Shown: positions 16,366-24,935 of the stretch, piece by piece
Numbering within the stretch: position 1 is the first letter of the stretch
How the letters are laid out: every line of letters begins with the position of its first letter
Assembly: GCA_035765775.1 (NCBI GenBank)
Contig: DASTWV010000040.1
Location: forward strand, 62,001-126,000
DNA length: 64,000 nucleotides
Source of the DNA: Actinomycetota bacterium
GTDB taxonomy: Bacteria > Actinomycetota > CADDZG01 > JAHWKV01 > JAOPZY01
Direction of reading: 5' to 3'
Notes under the pieces: model-generated
Told to the model about the DNA's origin: nothing
What the model saw: only the letters and a program-made list of their open reading frames with translations
Databases searched by the model: none
Made by a program: the position numbers and the translations under genes

Positions 16366-17930
16366 GGCCGGCCGCCCAGCCCGGATGGCCCGGTGGGCTC
16401 AGCGGGGGGCAGCGCCCGCACGGCGGCGGCGAAACGGTTCCCCCGCTCGGCGTAGCTCTGGTACTGGTCCAGCGACGAGCACGCCGGCGAAAGCAGCACC
16501 GTGTCGCCGGGCTGCGCCCATCCGGCGGCGGTGGCGACGGCATCCTCGACCCAGGCAGCGGTGGCGAACGGCAGCCGGCCGGCGAACAGGCCCTCGAGTT
16601 CGGCGGTCGCCTCCCCCATCGCCACTACCCCCTTCAGCCGGGGCAGCTCCCCGGCCACGGGGGACAGGTCCAGGCCCTTGGCCCGGCCGCCGGCGATCAA
16701 CACCACCCGCTCCAGGCCTTGCAGGGCACGCAGCGTGGCGTGCGGGTTGGTCGCCTTCGAGTCGTCGATGTAGCGCACCCCCTCGATCTCCCGGACCAGC
16801 GTGCTGCGGTGAGGGAGCGGGCCGAACGCCGCAACTGCGCGGCCGACCGCGGCGGGCTCCACCCCCCACGCCTGCGCCGCCAGCCCGGCGGCCAGGACAT
16901 TCTCCCGGTTGTGCGGCCCATGCAGCCGGATTTTCGCGATCTCGACCAGCGGAATTGCGGCACCCGGCGGGCCAGCGCTCAGCCAGCCATCGTCGATGCC
17001 TGCGGCGGCAGCAAGCGGGCGGCCGATGGCCTCCGCCCCCTGGGCGGCCACCTCGTCCGGCGTGCCGAGGCCGAACGCCGCCACCCGTGCCGCCGCGCCG
17101 GCGGCAATCGAGCACGCCCCGGGGTCGGCGGCATTGACGATGACCAGGTCCCCTGCCTCCTGGTGGGCGACGATCTGGGCCTTGGCCCGCAGGTAGTCGT
17201 CGTAACCGGCGTGCCAGTCGTAATGGTCGTCGGCGACGTTGAGCACCACGGCAATGGCGGGCCGGAAGGTGGGGGCGAAGGCGAGCTGGAAGCTGGACAC
17301 CTCGCACACGAGCACCGGTTCTCCCTGGGCAACCCGCGCCGCCGGCGACTCGGCGCGCAGTTCGGCCACCGCATCGACCAGCGGGTAGCCGATGTTGCCC
17401 GCCGCGATGGCGTGCCAGCCGCCCTCGGTCAGGATTGCGGCCAGAAGCGCGGTCGTGGTCGTCTTGCCGTTGGTGCCAGTCACCGCCAGGATCGGCAGTC
17501 CGATCGAGCTCGAGTAGTGGCTGGCCAGCTCGATCTCGCTCCACACCGGGATGCCCCGGGCCTGCGCCCGGGCGATCACCGGGTTCGAGGGCGGGACGCC
17601 GGGGCTGACCACCAGCACATCCGCCCACTCGGCCAGCGACTCGTCGTTGGCCCCGAGCACCGCCTGGACCCCGAGAGTGGCCAGCTCGGCGGCGGCGGCG
17701 GCCACCTCGGGTCCCTCGGCGGCATCCACCGCACGGATCTCGGCCTTGACTACGGCTGGCACCACGGCTCCGGCTACGCCTACGGCTGGCACCACGGCTC
17801 CGGCTGCGCCTACGCCTGGCAACTCCACTCCGAGCCCGGCGAGGAACCGCGCCGCCGAGCGCCCCGACCGGCCCAGGCCCAGGACGCCCACCTTGACGCC
17901 CACCTTGGCGAACGGCAGGCCGGCGCTCAA
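16362..17930 (-). CDS. murD: UDP-N-acetylmuramoylalanine--D-glutamate ligase MurD with an internal repeat insertion
   Basis: Adds D-Glu to UDP-MurNAc-L-Ala. A TTG start at 17930 overlaps the mraY stop (TTGA), consistent with the operon's other four-base overlaps, and gives 522 aa, long for MurD (about 450). The Rossmann start VGVLGLGRSGRSAARFLAGLGVE is interrupted by about 24 residues of VGAAGAVVPAVGVAGAVVPA type before the strand EIRAVDAAEGPE resumes. The insertion comes from a 30-bp tandem duplication at 17751-17810. The ATP loop LAVTGTNGKTTTTALL, SSFQLAFAPTF, NVADDHYDWHAGYDDY, HNRENVLAA and DDSKATNPHAT are intact, so the enzyme is probably active. Confidence 0.95.
   Translation of the reverse strand: MSAGLPFAKVGVKVGVLGLGRSGRSAARFLAGLGVELPGVGAAGAVVPAVGVAGAVVPAVVKAEIRAVDAAEGPEVAAAAAELATLGVQAVLGANDESLAEWADVLVVSPGVPPSNPVIARAQARGIPVWSEIELASHYSSSIGLPILAVTGTNGKTTTTALLAAILTEGGWHAIAAGNIGYPLVDAVAELRAESPAARVAQGEPVLVCEVSSFQLAFAPTFRPAIAVVLNVADDHYDWHAGYDDYLRAKAQIVAHQEAGDLVIVNAADPGACSIAAGAAARVAAFGLGTPDEVAAQGAEAIGRPLAAAAGIDDGWLSAGPPGAAIPLVEIAKIRLHGPHNRENVLAAGLAAQAWGVEPAAVGRAVAAFGPLPHRSTLVREIEGVRYIDDSKATNPHATLRALQGLERVVLIAGGRAKGLDLSPVAGELPRLKGVVAMGEATAELEGLFAGRLPFATAAWVEDAVATAAGWAQPGDTVLLSPACSSLDQYQSYAERGNRFAAAVRALPPAEPTGPSGLGGRP
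17751..17810. repeat. 30-bp tandem duplication inside murD
   Basis: Two adjacent 30-bp units beginning tacggctggcaccacggctc, differing at one position, with the first part of a third copy (tacgcctggcaac) after them. In frame, they add ten-residue GAVVPAVGVA-type units between the first helix and second strand of the MurD Rossmann fold. Confidence 0.92.
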
Positions 17931-18982
17931 CCGACGCCTCCCCGGGCGATGAAGTCGGCGTAGAACAGGCCGAGGCCGAACGCGACGAAGAGCCCGGCGA
18001 GGATCCAGAAGCGCACGATGACGGTGAACTCGGGCCAGCCGAGCAGCTCGAAGTGGTGGTGCAGCGGCGCCATCAGGAGTGCCCGGCGCCCGAAGACCCG
18101 GTAGGAGACCACCTGCAGGATCACCGAGCTCACCTCGATGACGAAGAGGCCGCCGAGCACGATCACCAGCAACTGGGTGTTGGTCAGCAGGGCCATGGCC
18201 GCCATCGCCCCGCCCAGTGCCAGCGATCCGGTGTCGCCCATGAAGATGCGCGCGGGCGCGGCGTTCCACCAGAGGAACCCTGCGGCCGCGCCCAACAGGC
18301 TGGCGGCGACGATGGCCAGGTCCAGGGAATGCGGGGCCGTGTAGCACACCGCCGCCGCCTTGCCCAGCCCACAGGCGTGGCGGTACTGCCAGAAGCAGAT
18401 GACCACGTAGGCGCCCATCACCATCGCCGAGGAACCGCAGGCCAGGCCGTCGAGGCCGTCGGCGAGATTGACCCCGTTGGAGCAGGCCGCCAGCACGAGG
18501 AACACCCAGACCACAAAGAGGGGGCCGAGGTTAATCCCCAAGGGGCGCACGAAGGAGAAGCCGCGCACCGCCTGGGTGTACTTGCCGGCGATGAGGGCGA
18601 AGATGATGGCAATGGCCGCTTGGCCGAAGATCTTCCAACGTTTGGACAGCCCCAGCGACCGGCGCTTGCGGATCTTGATGTAGTCGTCGAGGAATCCGAG
18701 CCCCCCCAGGGCGACCACCACCCCGACCGCCAGCAGGCCGCTGTCGGTGAACGGCGACACCCGGTGGCGCGGGATGTGGGCGGCGGCGTAGCCCAGGAGC
18801 GCGGCGCCGATGATCACGACGCCGCCCATCGTCGGAGTTCCCTTCTTGGCGAAGTGGGCCTTGGGGCCGTCTTCGCGGATCAGCTGCCCGATACCGCGGG
18901 CGCGCAGGAAGCGGATGGCCACCGGGGTGCCGAAGAGAGCGACCACCAGCGAGAGGCTGGCGGCGATCATGAGCCGGGTCAC
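17927..18982 (-). CDS. mraY: Phospho-MurNAc-pentapeptide transferase MraY
   Basis: Integral membrane enzyme forming lipid I from UDP-MurNAc-pentapeptide and undecaprenyl phosphate. GTG 18982 overlaps the murF stop (GTGA) and gives 351 aa. Key motifs: KKGTPTMGGVVII, the aspartate pair GFLDDYIKIRKRRSLGL, NGVNLADGLDGLA (nucleotide/metal site), FMGDTGSLALGG, and the cytoplasmic histidine motif MAPLHHHFELLGWPE. Ten membrane helices are expected. The longer open frame upstream to 19492 is the shadow of murF. Confidence 0.97.
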   Translation of the reverse strand: MTRLMIAASLSLVVALFGTPVAIRFLRARGIGQLIREDGPKAHFAKKGTPTMGGVVIIGAALLGYAAAHIPRHRVSPFTDSGLLAVGVVVALGGLGFLDDYIKIRKRRSLGLSKRWKIFGQAAIAIIFALIAGKYTQAVRGFSFVRPLGINLGPLFVVWVFLVLAACSNGVNLADGLDGLACGSSAMVMGAYVVICFWQYRHACGLGKAAAVCYTAPHSLDLAIVAASLLGAAAGFLWWNAAPARIFMGDTGSLALGGAMAAMALLTNTQLLVIVLGGLFVIEVSSVILQVVSYRVFGRRALLMAPLHHHFELLGWPEFTVIVRFWILAGLFVAFGLGLFYADFIARGGVG

Positions 18983-20388
18983 CGGGCCGCCTCCCGGGTT
19001 TTCTCCTCGAGCTGTTGGGCGACCCGCTCCAGGCCGGCCACGCGGGAGCCCTTGATGAGCACCACGTCGCCCGGGTGCAGCGGGCCAACTGCGGCGGCGA
19101 TCTGGGCGGTGATCCCGGCGCCGCCCCCGGCGACCAGCACCACGTCCCCCAACCCGGCCTCGCGGGCGGCGTCGGCCAGCGGCCGGGCCCCCTCGCCCAC
19201 CACGACCAGCTGGTGGGCGGCCGCGGCCGCCGCCCGCCCGGCCGCCTCGTGCTCCGGGGCCTCGCGGGCGCCCAGCTCGGCCATGTAGCCGAGGACGGCC
19301 ACCAGCCGGCCCCCGGCAGGGACGATCGCGGCGCAGGTTTCCAGCGCGGCGGTCAGCGACGTCGGGTTGGCGTTGTAGGCGTCGTTGACGATGACCGCCC
19401 CGCCCACCTCGGACACCTCCATGCGCCAGGGGGAGGCGTGGGCGGCCCCCAATCCGGCGGCGATCTCCTCGATCCCCAGCCCGAGCGCCCATCCCGCACC
19501 CGCCGCCGCCAGGGCGTTGGCCACCTGGTGCCGCCCGGCCATCGCCAGGCGGACCGGCGCCCGCTCGGCGCCCCGGGTAAGGACGAAGCTGGCCCGGCCC
19601 AGCCGGTCGAGGCTGACCTGGTGCGCCCGGATCGCCGCCCCGGGATCGAGCCCGTAGGTGACCACCGAGGCCCGGGTGCGGGAGGCCAGGCCCGCGACCG
19701 CCGGGTCATCGGCGTTCAGCACGGCCACCCCGTCCTCCGGCAGGGCAGCCGGGAGCTCGCCCTTGGCGGCCGCGATGGCCTCCGCCGAGCCGAACAGCTC
19801 GTAGTGGGCCACACCCACGTTGGTCACCACACCGATCTGCGGCCGGGCGAGCGCGCACAGCCCGGCGATGTGACCCGGCCCCCGGGCACCCAGTTCGCAC
19901 ACCACGACTTCGGTCCCGGGCCCGGCCAGGAGCAGGGTGAGCGGGACGCCCAGCTCGTTGTTGTAGGAGCGTTCGGCGGCGGCCGTGGCGAACTTGGCCG
20001 ACGCCACCGCGGCCACCAGGTCCTTGGTGGAGGTCTTGCCGGTGGACCCGGTGATGCCGATGACCACCGGGTTGATGGCTGCCCGGTTGGCGGTCGCCAG
20101 GCGCTGGAGCGCGGCGAGGATGTCGCCCACCCGGATCACCGGTCCGCCGGCCTCCTGGGGAGACAGCGGCCGGGTGACCAGGGCTGCGGCGGCGCCGGCG
20201 GCGAAGGCTGCCGGCAGGAAGTCGTGGCCGTCGGCGGCCGCCCCCGCGAAGGCGGCGAAGAGATCCCCGGGAGTGACGCGGCGGGAGTCCACCACCACGC
20301 CGGTGGCCAGGGCCTGCGGATCCCCGCCGGCGGGGAGGGACAGCTCCCCCCCGGCGTCTCGGGCCAGCTGTGCCAGCGTGCGCCTCAC
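18979..20388 (-). CDS. murF: UDP-MurNAc-tripeptide--D-Ala-D-Ala ligase MurF
   Basis: Adds D-Ala-D-Ala to complete the pentapeptide precursor. GTG 20388 overlaps the murE stop; 469 aa. The N-terminal substrate domain contains VVDSRRVTPGDLFAAF, the ATP loop is VIGITGSTGKTSTKDLV, and the middle domain has YNNELGVPLTLL, CELGARGPGHIA and TNVGVAHYELFGS. The C-terminal domain includes VNDAYNANPTSL, characteristic of MurF. Motifs and length are normal. Confidence 0.97.
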   Translation of the reverse strand: MRRTLAQLARDAGGELSLPAGGDPQALATGVVVDSRRVTPGDLFAAFAGAAADGHDFLPAAFAAGAAAALVTRPLSPQEAGGPVIRVGDILAALQRLATANRAAINPVVIGITGSTGKTSTKDLVAAVASAKFATAAAERSYNNELGVPLTLLLAGPGTEVVVCELGARGPGHIAGLCALARPQIGVVTNVGVAHYELFGSAEAIAAAKGELPAALPEDGVAVLNADDPAVAGLASRTRASVVTYGLDPGAAIRAHQVSLDRLGRASFVLTRGAERAPVRLAMAGRHQVANALAAAGAGWALGLGIEEIAAGLGAAHASPWRMEVSEVGGAVIVNDAYNANPTSLTAALETCAAIVPAGGRLVAVLGYMAELGAREAPEHEAAGRAAAAAAHQLVVVGEGARPLADAAREAGLGDVVLVAGGGAGITAQIAAAVGPLHPGDVVLIKGSRVAGLERVAQQLEEKTREAAR

Positions 20389-22061
20389 GGGCTGCTGCCG
20401 TCCTGGGGTGCACCCGCTCCCCGCAGGCGGCGGAGAAGCTCGGTCGCCACCGCGCGGTCGTCGAAGGGCACCACCCGGTCGGCGAAGGTCTGGGTCGCCT
20501 CGTGGCCCTTGCCGGCAATGACCACCACATCGCCGGTCCGGGCCGCCGCCAACGCGTGGGCGATCGCCTCGGCACGGTCGGCGATCAGCCGGAAGCCGCC
20601 GCGGGGCGGCGACGGGGCGATGCCCGCCTCGATGCCGGCCATGATCGCCGCCGGGTCCTCGCCCCGGGGGTTGTCTGACGTGACGATCACGGTGTCGGCG
20701 CCCGCGGCCGCCGCCTGCCCCATGAGGGGGCGTTTGGCCCGGTCGCGGTCCCCGCCGGCACCGAAGACCACGGCCACCCGCGCCTCCCCGGCCACCGAAC
20801 GGGCGGCGGCGAGCACCCGGGCGAGGCCATCGGGAGTGTGGGCGTAGTCCACCACCACCGCGAAGTCCTGGCCGGCATCGACCCGCTGGAAGCGCCCGGG
20901 CACCGGAGGCAACGCATCCAGCCCATGGGCAACCACGCCCGCCGGCACGCCGAGGGCGAGCGCTGCGGCACCAGCCGCCAGGGCATTCGACACGTTGAAC
21001 CTCCCGGGCAACGGCAGCGTCACCCATTCGTCGGCCGCCAGGCGGCTGCCGCCGGCGGTCATCCGGAACCGGGAGCCGCCCCCCGCCGGCGCCACGTCAG
21101 TGGCCCGGACATCGGCGGGCGCGTCGACCCCGTAGGTCACCACCCGTCCCGCCAACGGGCCGGCGGACAGCTCGGCCGCCAGGCGCGCACCATGGTCGTC
21201 ATCGGCGTTGATGAGCGCCACCGAGCCCTGGCCGGCTCCCGATTCGGGGAGGTACTCCCCGGAGAACAGTGCCCGCTTAGCCTGGAAGTACGACTCCAGG
21301 TCGCCATGGTAGTCGAGATGGTCCTGGGTCAGATTGGTGAACGCGGCCACCGCGAAGGTGGTCCCGGTGATCCTGCCCTGCGCTAGGCCGATCGAGGTCA
21401 CCTCGATGGCGACGTGGCCCACCCCGGCGGCGACCATGCGGGCCAGAAGGCGCTGCAGGTCCACCGACTCCGGCGTTGTGCGGCCGCCGTGGGACACCGG
21501 CACCCCCCCGATGCGGCTCTCGACCGTGCCGATCAGCCCGCTGGGGAGGCCGGCCGCCCCCCAGATCGACTCCAGCATGAAGGTTGCTGTGGTCTTGCCG
21601 TTGGTGCCCGTGAAGCCGGCGGCGGCGAGACGCCGGCTCGGGTTACCGAAGAAGGGAGCGGCAGCGAGGTTCATCGCCCGGCGGGCGTCAGGCACCACCA
21701 GCTGGGCTGCCGGCACCTCCAGGGGCTGTTGGCAGACCAGGGCCACAGCCCCCGCCGCTAGCGCAGCCCGCGCGTACCGGTGGCCGTCGTCGGCGCCGCC
21801 CGGCAGGCAGAAGAAGCAACTCCCCGGGGTCACCGCCCGGGAGTCGTAGGCCAAGTCGGTGAGCGGCCCGGTCGATCCGGCAAGCCGCTCCTCCACCGGC
21901 ATGCCCGCCGCCCGCAGGATCTGCGCCAGGCCGTGCGCCGAGACCGCGTCGTCCATCGGCGCAGCATCGCGCCATGCATGTACTGGAGACAGCGGAGCCG
22001 CAGGCGGAGCGCCAGGAGACAGCGGAGCCGCAGGCGGAGCGCCAGGAGAGAACGGAGCCAC
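20385..22061 (-). CDS. murE: UDP-MurNAc-dipeptide--meso-diaminopimelate ligase MurE
   Basis: Adds the third stem-peptide residue. ATP loop GFTGTNGKTTATFML (about 149-163), EVTSIGLAQGR, NLTQDHLDYHGD, VVDYAHTPDGL and the C-terminal DNPRGEDP. The DNPR motif is characteristic of meso-diaminopimelate-adding MurE, so the peptidoglycan is probably DAP-type. From GTG 22061 the N-terminus carries two copies of SPGAPPAAPL encoded by a 30-bp tandem duplication. ATG 21956 (MDDAVSAHGLAQIL) is the alternative start and resembles usual MurE N-termini; neither has a clear ribosome site. The longer form leaves a 23-bp gap after ftsI, the shorter one 128 bp. The stop overlaps murF. Confidence 0.95.
   Translation of the reverse strand: MAPFSPGAPPAAPLSPGAPPAAPLSPVHAWRDAAPMDDAVSAHGLAQILRAAGMPVEERLAGSTGPLTDLAYDSRAVTPGSCFFCLPGGADDGHRYARAALAAGAVALVCQQPLEVPAAQLVVPDARRAMNLAAAPFFGNPSRRLAAAGFTGTNGKTTATFMLESIWGAAGLPSGLIGTVESRIGGVPVSHGGRTTPESVDLQRLLARMVAAGVGHVAIEVTSIGLAQGRITGTTFAVAAFTNLTQDHLDYHGDLESYFQAKRALFSGEYLPESGAGQGSVALINADDDHGARLAAELSAGPLAGRVVTYGVDAPADVRATDVAPAGGGSRFRMTAGGSRLAADEWVTLPLPGRFNVSNALAAGAAALALGVPAGVVAHGLDALPPVPGRFQRVDAGQDFAVVVDYAHTPDGLARVLAAARSVAGEARVAVVFGAGGDRDRAKRPLMGQAAAAGADTVIVTSDNPRGEDPAAIMAGIEAGIAPSPPRGGFRLIADRAEAIAHALAAARTGDVVVIAGKGHEATQTFADRVVPFDDRAVATELLRRLRGAGAPQDGSSP
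21985..22049. repeat. 30-bp perfect tandem duplication at the 5' end of murE
   Basis: Two identical 30-bp units (beginning ggagacagcggagccgcagg) plus five bases of a third. If murE starts at GTG 22061 they encode SPGAPPAAPL twice; if it starts at 21956 they form the ftsI-murE spacer. Confidence 0.93.
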
Positions 22062-22084
22062 GGGGCGGAGGGGCAGTGGGACGG

Positions 22085-24220
22085 CTATTCGATCGCGCCG
22101 GGCGCCGCCGGCAGCGAGCTGGGGTCCGGCAGCGGGTAGGCGGGCGCGTCTCCGGAACGGGCCGGGGCCGGGAGGGGTGATCCCCCTGCGGCCCCTGCAG
22201 TCGGCGAGGCGTAGGAGGCCGGCCCCGGCCCGATCCCGAGACGCTGGAGCGCGAACTGCATGACGGTCTTGAACGTCGGGGCGGCGGTGTCGGCGCCCCA
22301 GATGGGCGTCGGCTGGTCCAGGACCACGCCGACGGCGAGCTGCGGGTTGGCGGCGGGGGCGAAGCCGATGAAGGAGGCCACGTAGCCCGAGTACCCGCCG
22401 CCGGCCGGCTTTTCGGCCGTGCCCGTCTTGCCTGCCACCTGGAAGCCGGGGATGGCGGCCTCGCCCCCGGTGCCGGTACTACCGTTGATCACCTGCAGCA
22501 GCATCGAGGTGAGCGTCTTGGCGGTGGAGGGTTCGATCACCCGGCGCTGCGGTGCCGCCGGGGCCGGGACGAGCTTGCCCGCGGCATTCCGCACGCCAGC
22601 CACCACCCGGGGGGCCACCCGCACACCGCCATTGGCCACGGTGGCGTAGACCTCCATCATCTGCATGACGGTGACCGCCACGCCCTGGCCGATGGCGGCG
22701 GTGGGCAGCTCGGTGGCCGACCACTTCGGCAGGGCCGGCAGCAGGCCGGCAGACTCACCGGGGAGCCCGATGCCGGTCACTTGGCCGTAGCCGAACTTCT
22801 TCAGGTAGGCGTCGAGGGTCTGCTTGCCCACCATGTCGGCCACCTTGATGGTGCCGATGTTGGAGGACTGCTCCAGGATCTGCGGCAGGGTGAGGTTGAG
22901 GGTGGCGTGATTCTCGGCGTCGTGGAACGTCGCCCCGGCCAGACGGAGGACATCCGGCACGCTAATCACGGTCTGGGTGGTCACCACCCCGGACTCGAGC
23001 GCGGCGGAGGCGGTGATCACCTTGGAGACCGACCCCGGTTCGTAGACGTCGGACAGCGCACGGTCGGTCAGCTGCTCGGAGGTGGCGGTCCCGAAGTTGT
23101 TGGGGTCGAAAGCCGGGGCGTTGGCCAGCGCCAGCACGTCGCCGGTGGACGGCTGCATCACCACGATGGTCCCGCCCCGGGCGTGGTAGTTCTGCACGGC
23201 CTGGGCCAGCACGGCCTCGGCCTCGTACTGGATGTCCTGATCGACGGTGAGCTCCAGGTCGGAGCCCTGCACCGGTGGCGTCACGCTGGACCCGGCGGAG
23301 ACGATCTCCTGGCCCTGGGGGTCGGCCTGGATCTGCATCTGGCCGGGCTTGCCGGCCAGGACCGTCTGCTGGGTGGACTCCAGCCCGCCGAGGCCGGTCC
23401 CGTCGGTACCCACGAAACCCAGCACGTGCGAGGCCAGCTGGCCATCGGGGTACACCCGCTTGGGGTCGTCGATCTGGGTGATCCCGGCCAGCTTCAGCGC
23501 CATCACCTTCTGGGCGGTGGCCGGGTCGATCTTGTGGACCAGGTAGGCGAACCCGCTGCCGTTGTCCAGGGTCCGCACGAGGGTGCCCACCGGGACCCCG
23601 AGCAGCGGGGCCAGGGTGGCGGCTTCCCCGGCCGGGTCGGCGATCTGGTGAGGGTCGGCCACGATGGTCTTGGCGTCCACCGACATGGCCAGCACCCTGC
23701 CGTTCCGGTCGAGGATCTCCCCCCGGGTGGGGGGCAGGTCGATCTTGCGGTCTCGCTGGTCGGTCGCCAGCGAGACGAAGTGGGGCGAGTCGATCCCCTG
23801 GACCCACACCAGGCGGGCTGCGACCAGGGCGAAGCAGACCGACATCACCACCAAAAAGAAGATCAGCCGGTGGCCGGGCTTGAAGCCCCCGCCCGCCCGC
23901 AGCGGGCTACGGAAGGTGGGCAACGGCCGCACTGCGCCGCCGGCGGACGTCGCCATGACCGGCCGGCCGGCCGGCAAGGGACCGGGAGGGGACGTGGGAC
24001 GGGGAGCCGAGCGGGGGGTCCGCTGGGGAGTCCGTTGGGGGGCCCGCTGGGGAGTCCCGTTGGCCGACCTACCGGCCACGGGCGCGCGTGTGGGCCGACC
24101 GGCCCCAGGCCGGGGGCGGTGGGCTCCCGGTGCGGGTTGCAGGCTGCGCGGGGCGCCCGGCCGGGGTGAGCCCGGGCTGCGGGGCGGCGTCAGCCGGTCA
24201 GGCATGCGCTCACGCCCCAT
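22085..24220 (-). CDS. ftsI: FtsI, septal class B penicillin-binding protein
   Basis: Transpeptidase cross-linking septal peptidoglycan with FtsW. 711 aa from ATG 24220, four bases after GGGAGGG, overlapping the ftsL stop by 11 bases. The cytoplasmic N-terminus (about 117 residues, Pro/Arg-rich with QRTP repeats) is unusually long; the single transmembrane helix is about 118-139. The pedestal domain has PPTRGEILDRNGRVLA. Penicillin-binding motifs: EPGSVSK with Ser397 and Lys400 (Val-Ser in place of the commoner Thr-Phe), SSN at 452-454 and KTG at 598-600. The C-terminal tail is Pro/Ala-rich. No PASTA domains follow. Confidence 0.96.
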   Translation of the reverse strand: MGRERMPDRLTPPRSPGSPRPGAPRSLQPAPGAHRPRPGAGRPTRAPVAGRSANGTPQRAPQRTPQRTPRSAPRPTSPPGPLPAGRPVMATSAGGAVRPLPTFRSPLRAGGGFKPGHRLIFFLVVMSVCFALVAARLVWVQGIDSPHFVSLATDQRDRKIDLPPTRGEILDRNGRVLAMSVDAKTIVADPHQIADPAGEAATLAPLLGVPVGTLVRTLDNGSGFAYLVHKIDPATAQKVMALKLAGITQIDDPKRVYPDGQLASHVLGFVGTDGTGLGGLESTQQTVLAGKPGQMQIQADPQGQEIVSAGSSVTPPVQGSDLELTVDQDIQYEAEAVLAQAVQNYHARGGTIVVMQPSTGDVLALANAPAFDPNNFGTATSEQLTDRALSDVYEPGSVSKVITASAALESGVVTTQTVISVPDVLRLAGATFHDAENHATLNLTLPQILEQSSNIGTIKVADMVGKQTLDAYLKKFGYGQVTGIGLPGESAGLLPALPKWSATELPTAAIGQGVAVTVMQMMEVYATVANGGVRVAPRVVAGVRNAAGKLVPAPAAPQRRVIEPSTAKTLTSMLLQVINGSTGTGGEAAIPGFQVAGKTGTAEKPAGGGYSGYVASFIGFAPAANPQLAVGVVLDQPTPIWGADTAAPTFKTVMQFALQRLGIGPGPASYASPTAGAAGGSPLPAPARSGDAPAYPLPDPSSLPAAPGAIE
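24018..24053. repeat. Degenerate 12-bp tandem repeat x3 in ftsI
   Basis: Units gtccgctgggga, gtccgttggggg and gcccgctgggga encode the QRTP/QRAP repeats in the cytoplasmic tail of FtsI. The same 12-bp period occurs in ftsL, ftsQ, rsmH and ruvA. Confidence 0.8.
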
Positions 24221-24935
24221 TGGCCCTCCCGGACGCAGTGGATGTCGGCGTCTGGGGGGTGAGTGGCTGAACCTTGGCCGCCGGCACCAGGCCCAGCTGG
24301 CTGGCGCGCTGGGCGATGTGGTCGGGGGCCTCCTGCACGGACACGGCGTAGCGCAGCTGGGTGAGTTGGGCCTGCTGCTGGGTCACCTGGGTGCCTACTT
24401 CGTCCACCTTGAACGAGGCCTGATCCACCATGACCCGCAGGAACACCATGCCCAGAACCGCCAGGCTGACGAGGATCGAGGCGAACACGATGAACGGAAG
24501 CCCCGGTGCTTTCGGGGAGGTGACCGACCGTGTTATAACCCTAAGCTTAAACTTGAGGTTATGCGATGAGGGAACGGCATCGGGTAAGGCTTCAGCGACG
24601 GCCTGGGTGGCGAGCGCTCCGGCCGTTACTGGCTCGAGGACGGCTTTGGTGGGGACGAACGTGCGGAATCCCCTGCGTTCGGCTACCTCGGTGGGGGCAA
24701 CCGCTTCCCTTCCCCCTGATTCCGAGCCTGATTCCGAGCCTGCTTCAGAGTCTGCACTGAAGAGGTCGTCGAGGCCACCGCCCCCCGGCAGCACCACCAG
24801 GTGCCGGACCCGGCGGGGCACCCGCTCTTCCATGGCGTCTCCGCCGCCACCCTCTTCCAGGGTGGGATCCTCCGGGCCGGAAGGACCGCGTGGATCGCGA
24901 GGATCACGAGGATCGTGCGGCTGCCAGCCGTTCAT
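24210..24935 (-). CDS. ftsL: FtsL-like divisome protein with long cytoplasmic domain
   Basis: Assigned by position (between rsmH and ftsI) and architecture: one transmembrane helix at about 146-168 followed by a short coiled coil (169-200) and a C-terminal ASQLGLVPAA segment like the conserved FtsL/FtsB end. The 145-residue cytoplasmic part is far longer than usual (FtsL is about 100-120 aa in total), acidic and low-complexity, with SESGSESG repeats from a 12-bp tandem repeat. ATG 24935 overlaps the rsmH stop by one base (TGATG). The open frame continues upstream to 25811, but that part is an rsmH shadow. Confidence 0.8.
   Translation of the reverse strand: MNGWQPHDPRDPRDPRGPSGPEDPTLEEGGGGDAMEERVPRRVRHLVVLPGGGGLDDLFSADSEAGSESGSESGGREAVAPTEVAERRGFRTFVPTKAVLEPVTAGALATQAVAEALPDAVPSSHNLKFKLRVITRSVTSPKAPGLPFIVFASILVSLAVLGMVFLRVMVDQASFKVDEVGTQVTQQQAQLTQLRYAVSVQEAPDHIAQRASQLGLVPAAKVQPLTPQTPTSTASGRANGA
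24718..24753. repeat. 12-bp tandem repeat x3 in ftsL
   Basis: gattccgagcct occurs twice perfectly, followed by a diverged third unit, gcttcagagtct. It encodes the acidic Ser/Glu/Gly repeat of the FtsL cytoplasmic domain. Confidence 0.85.
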
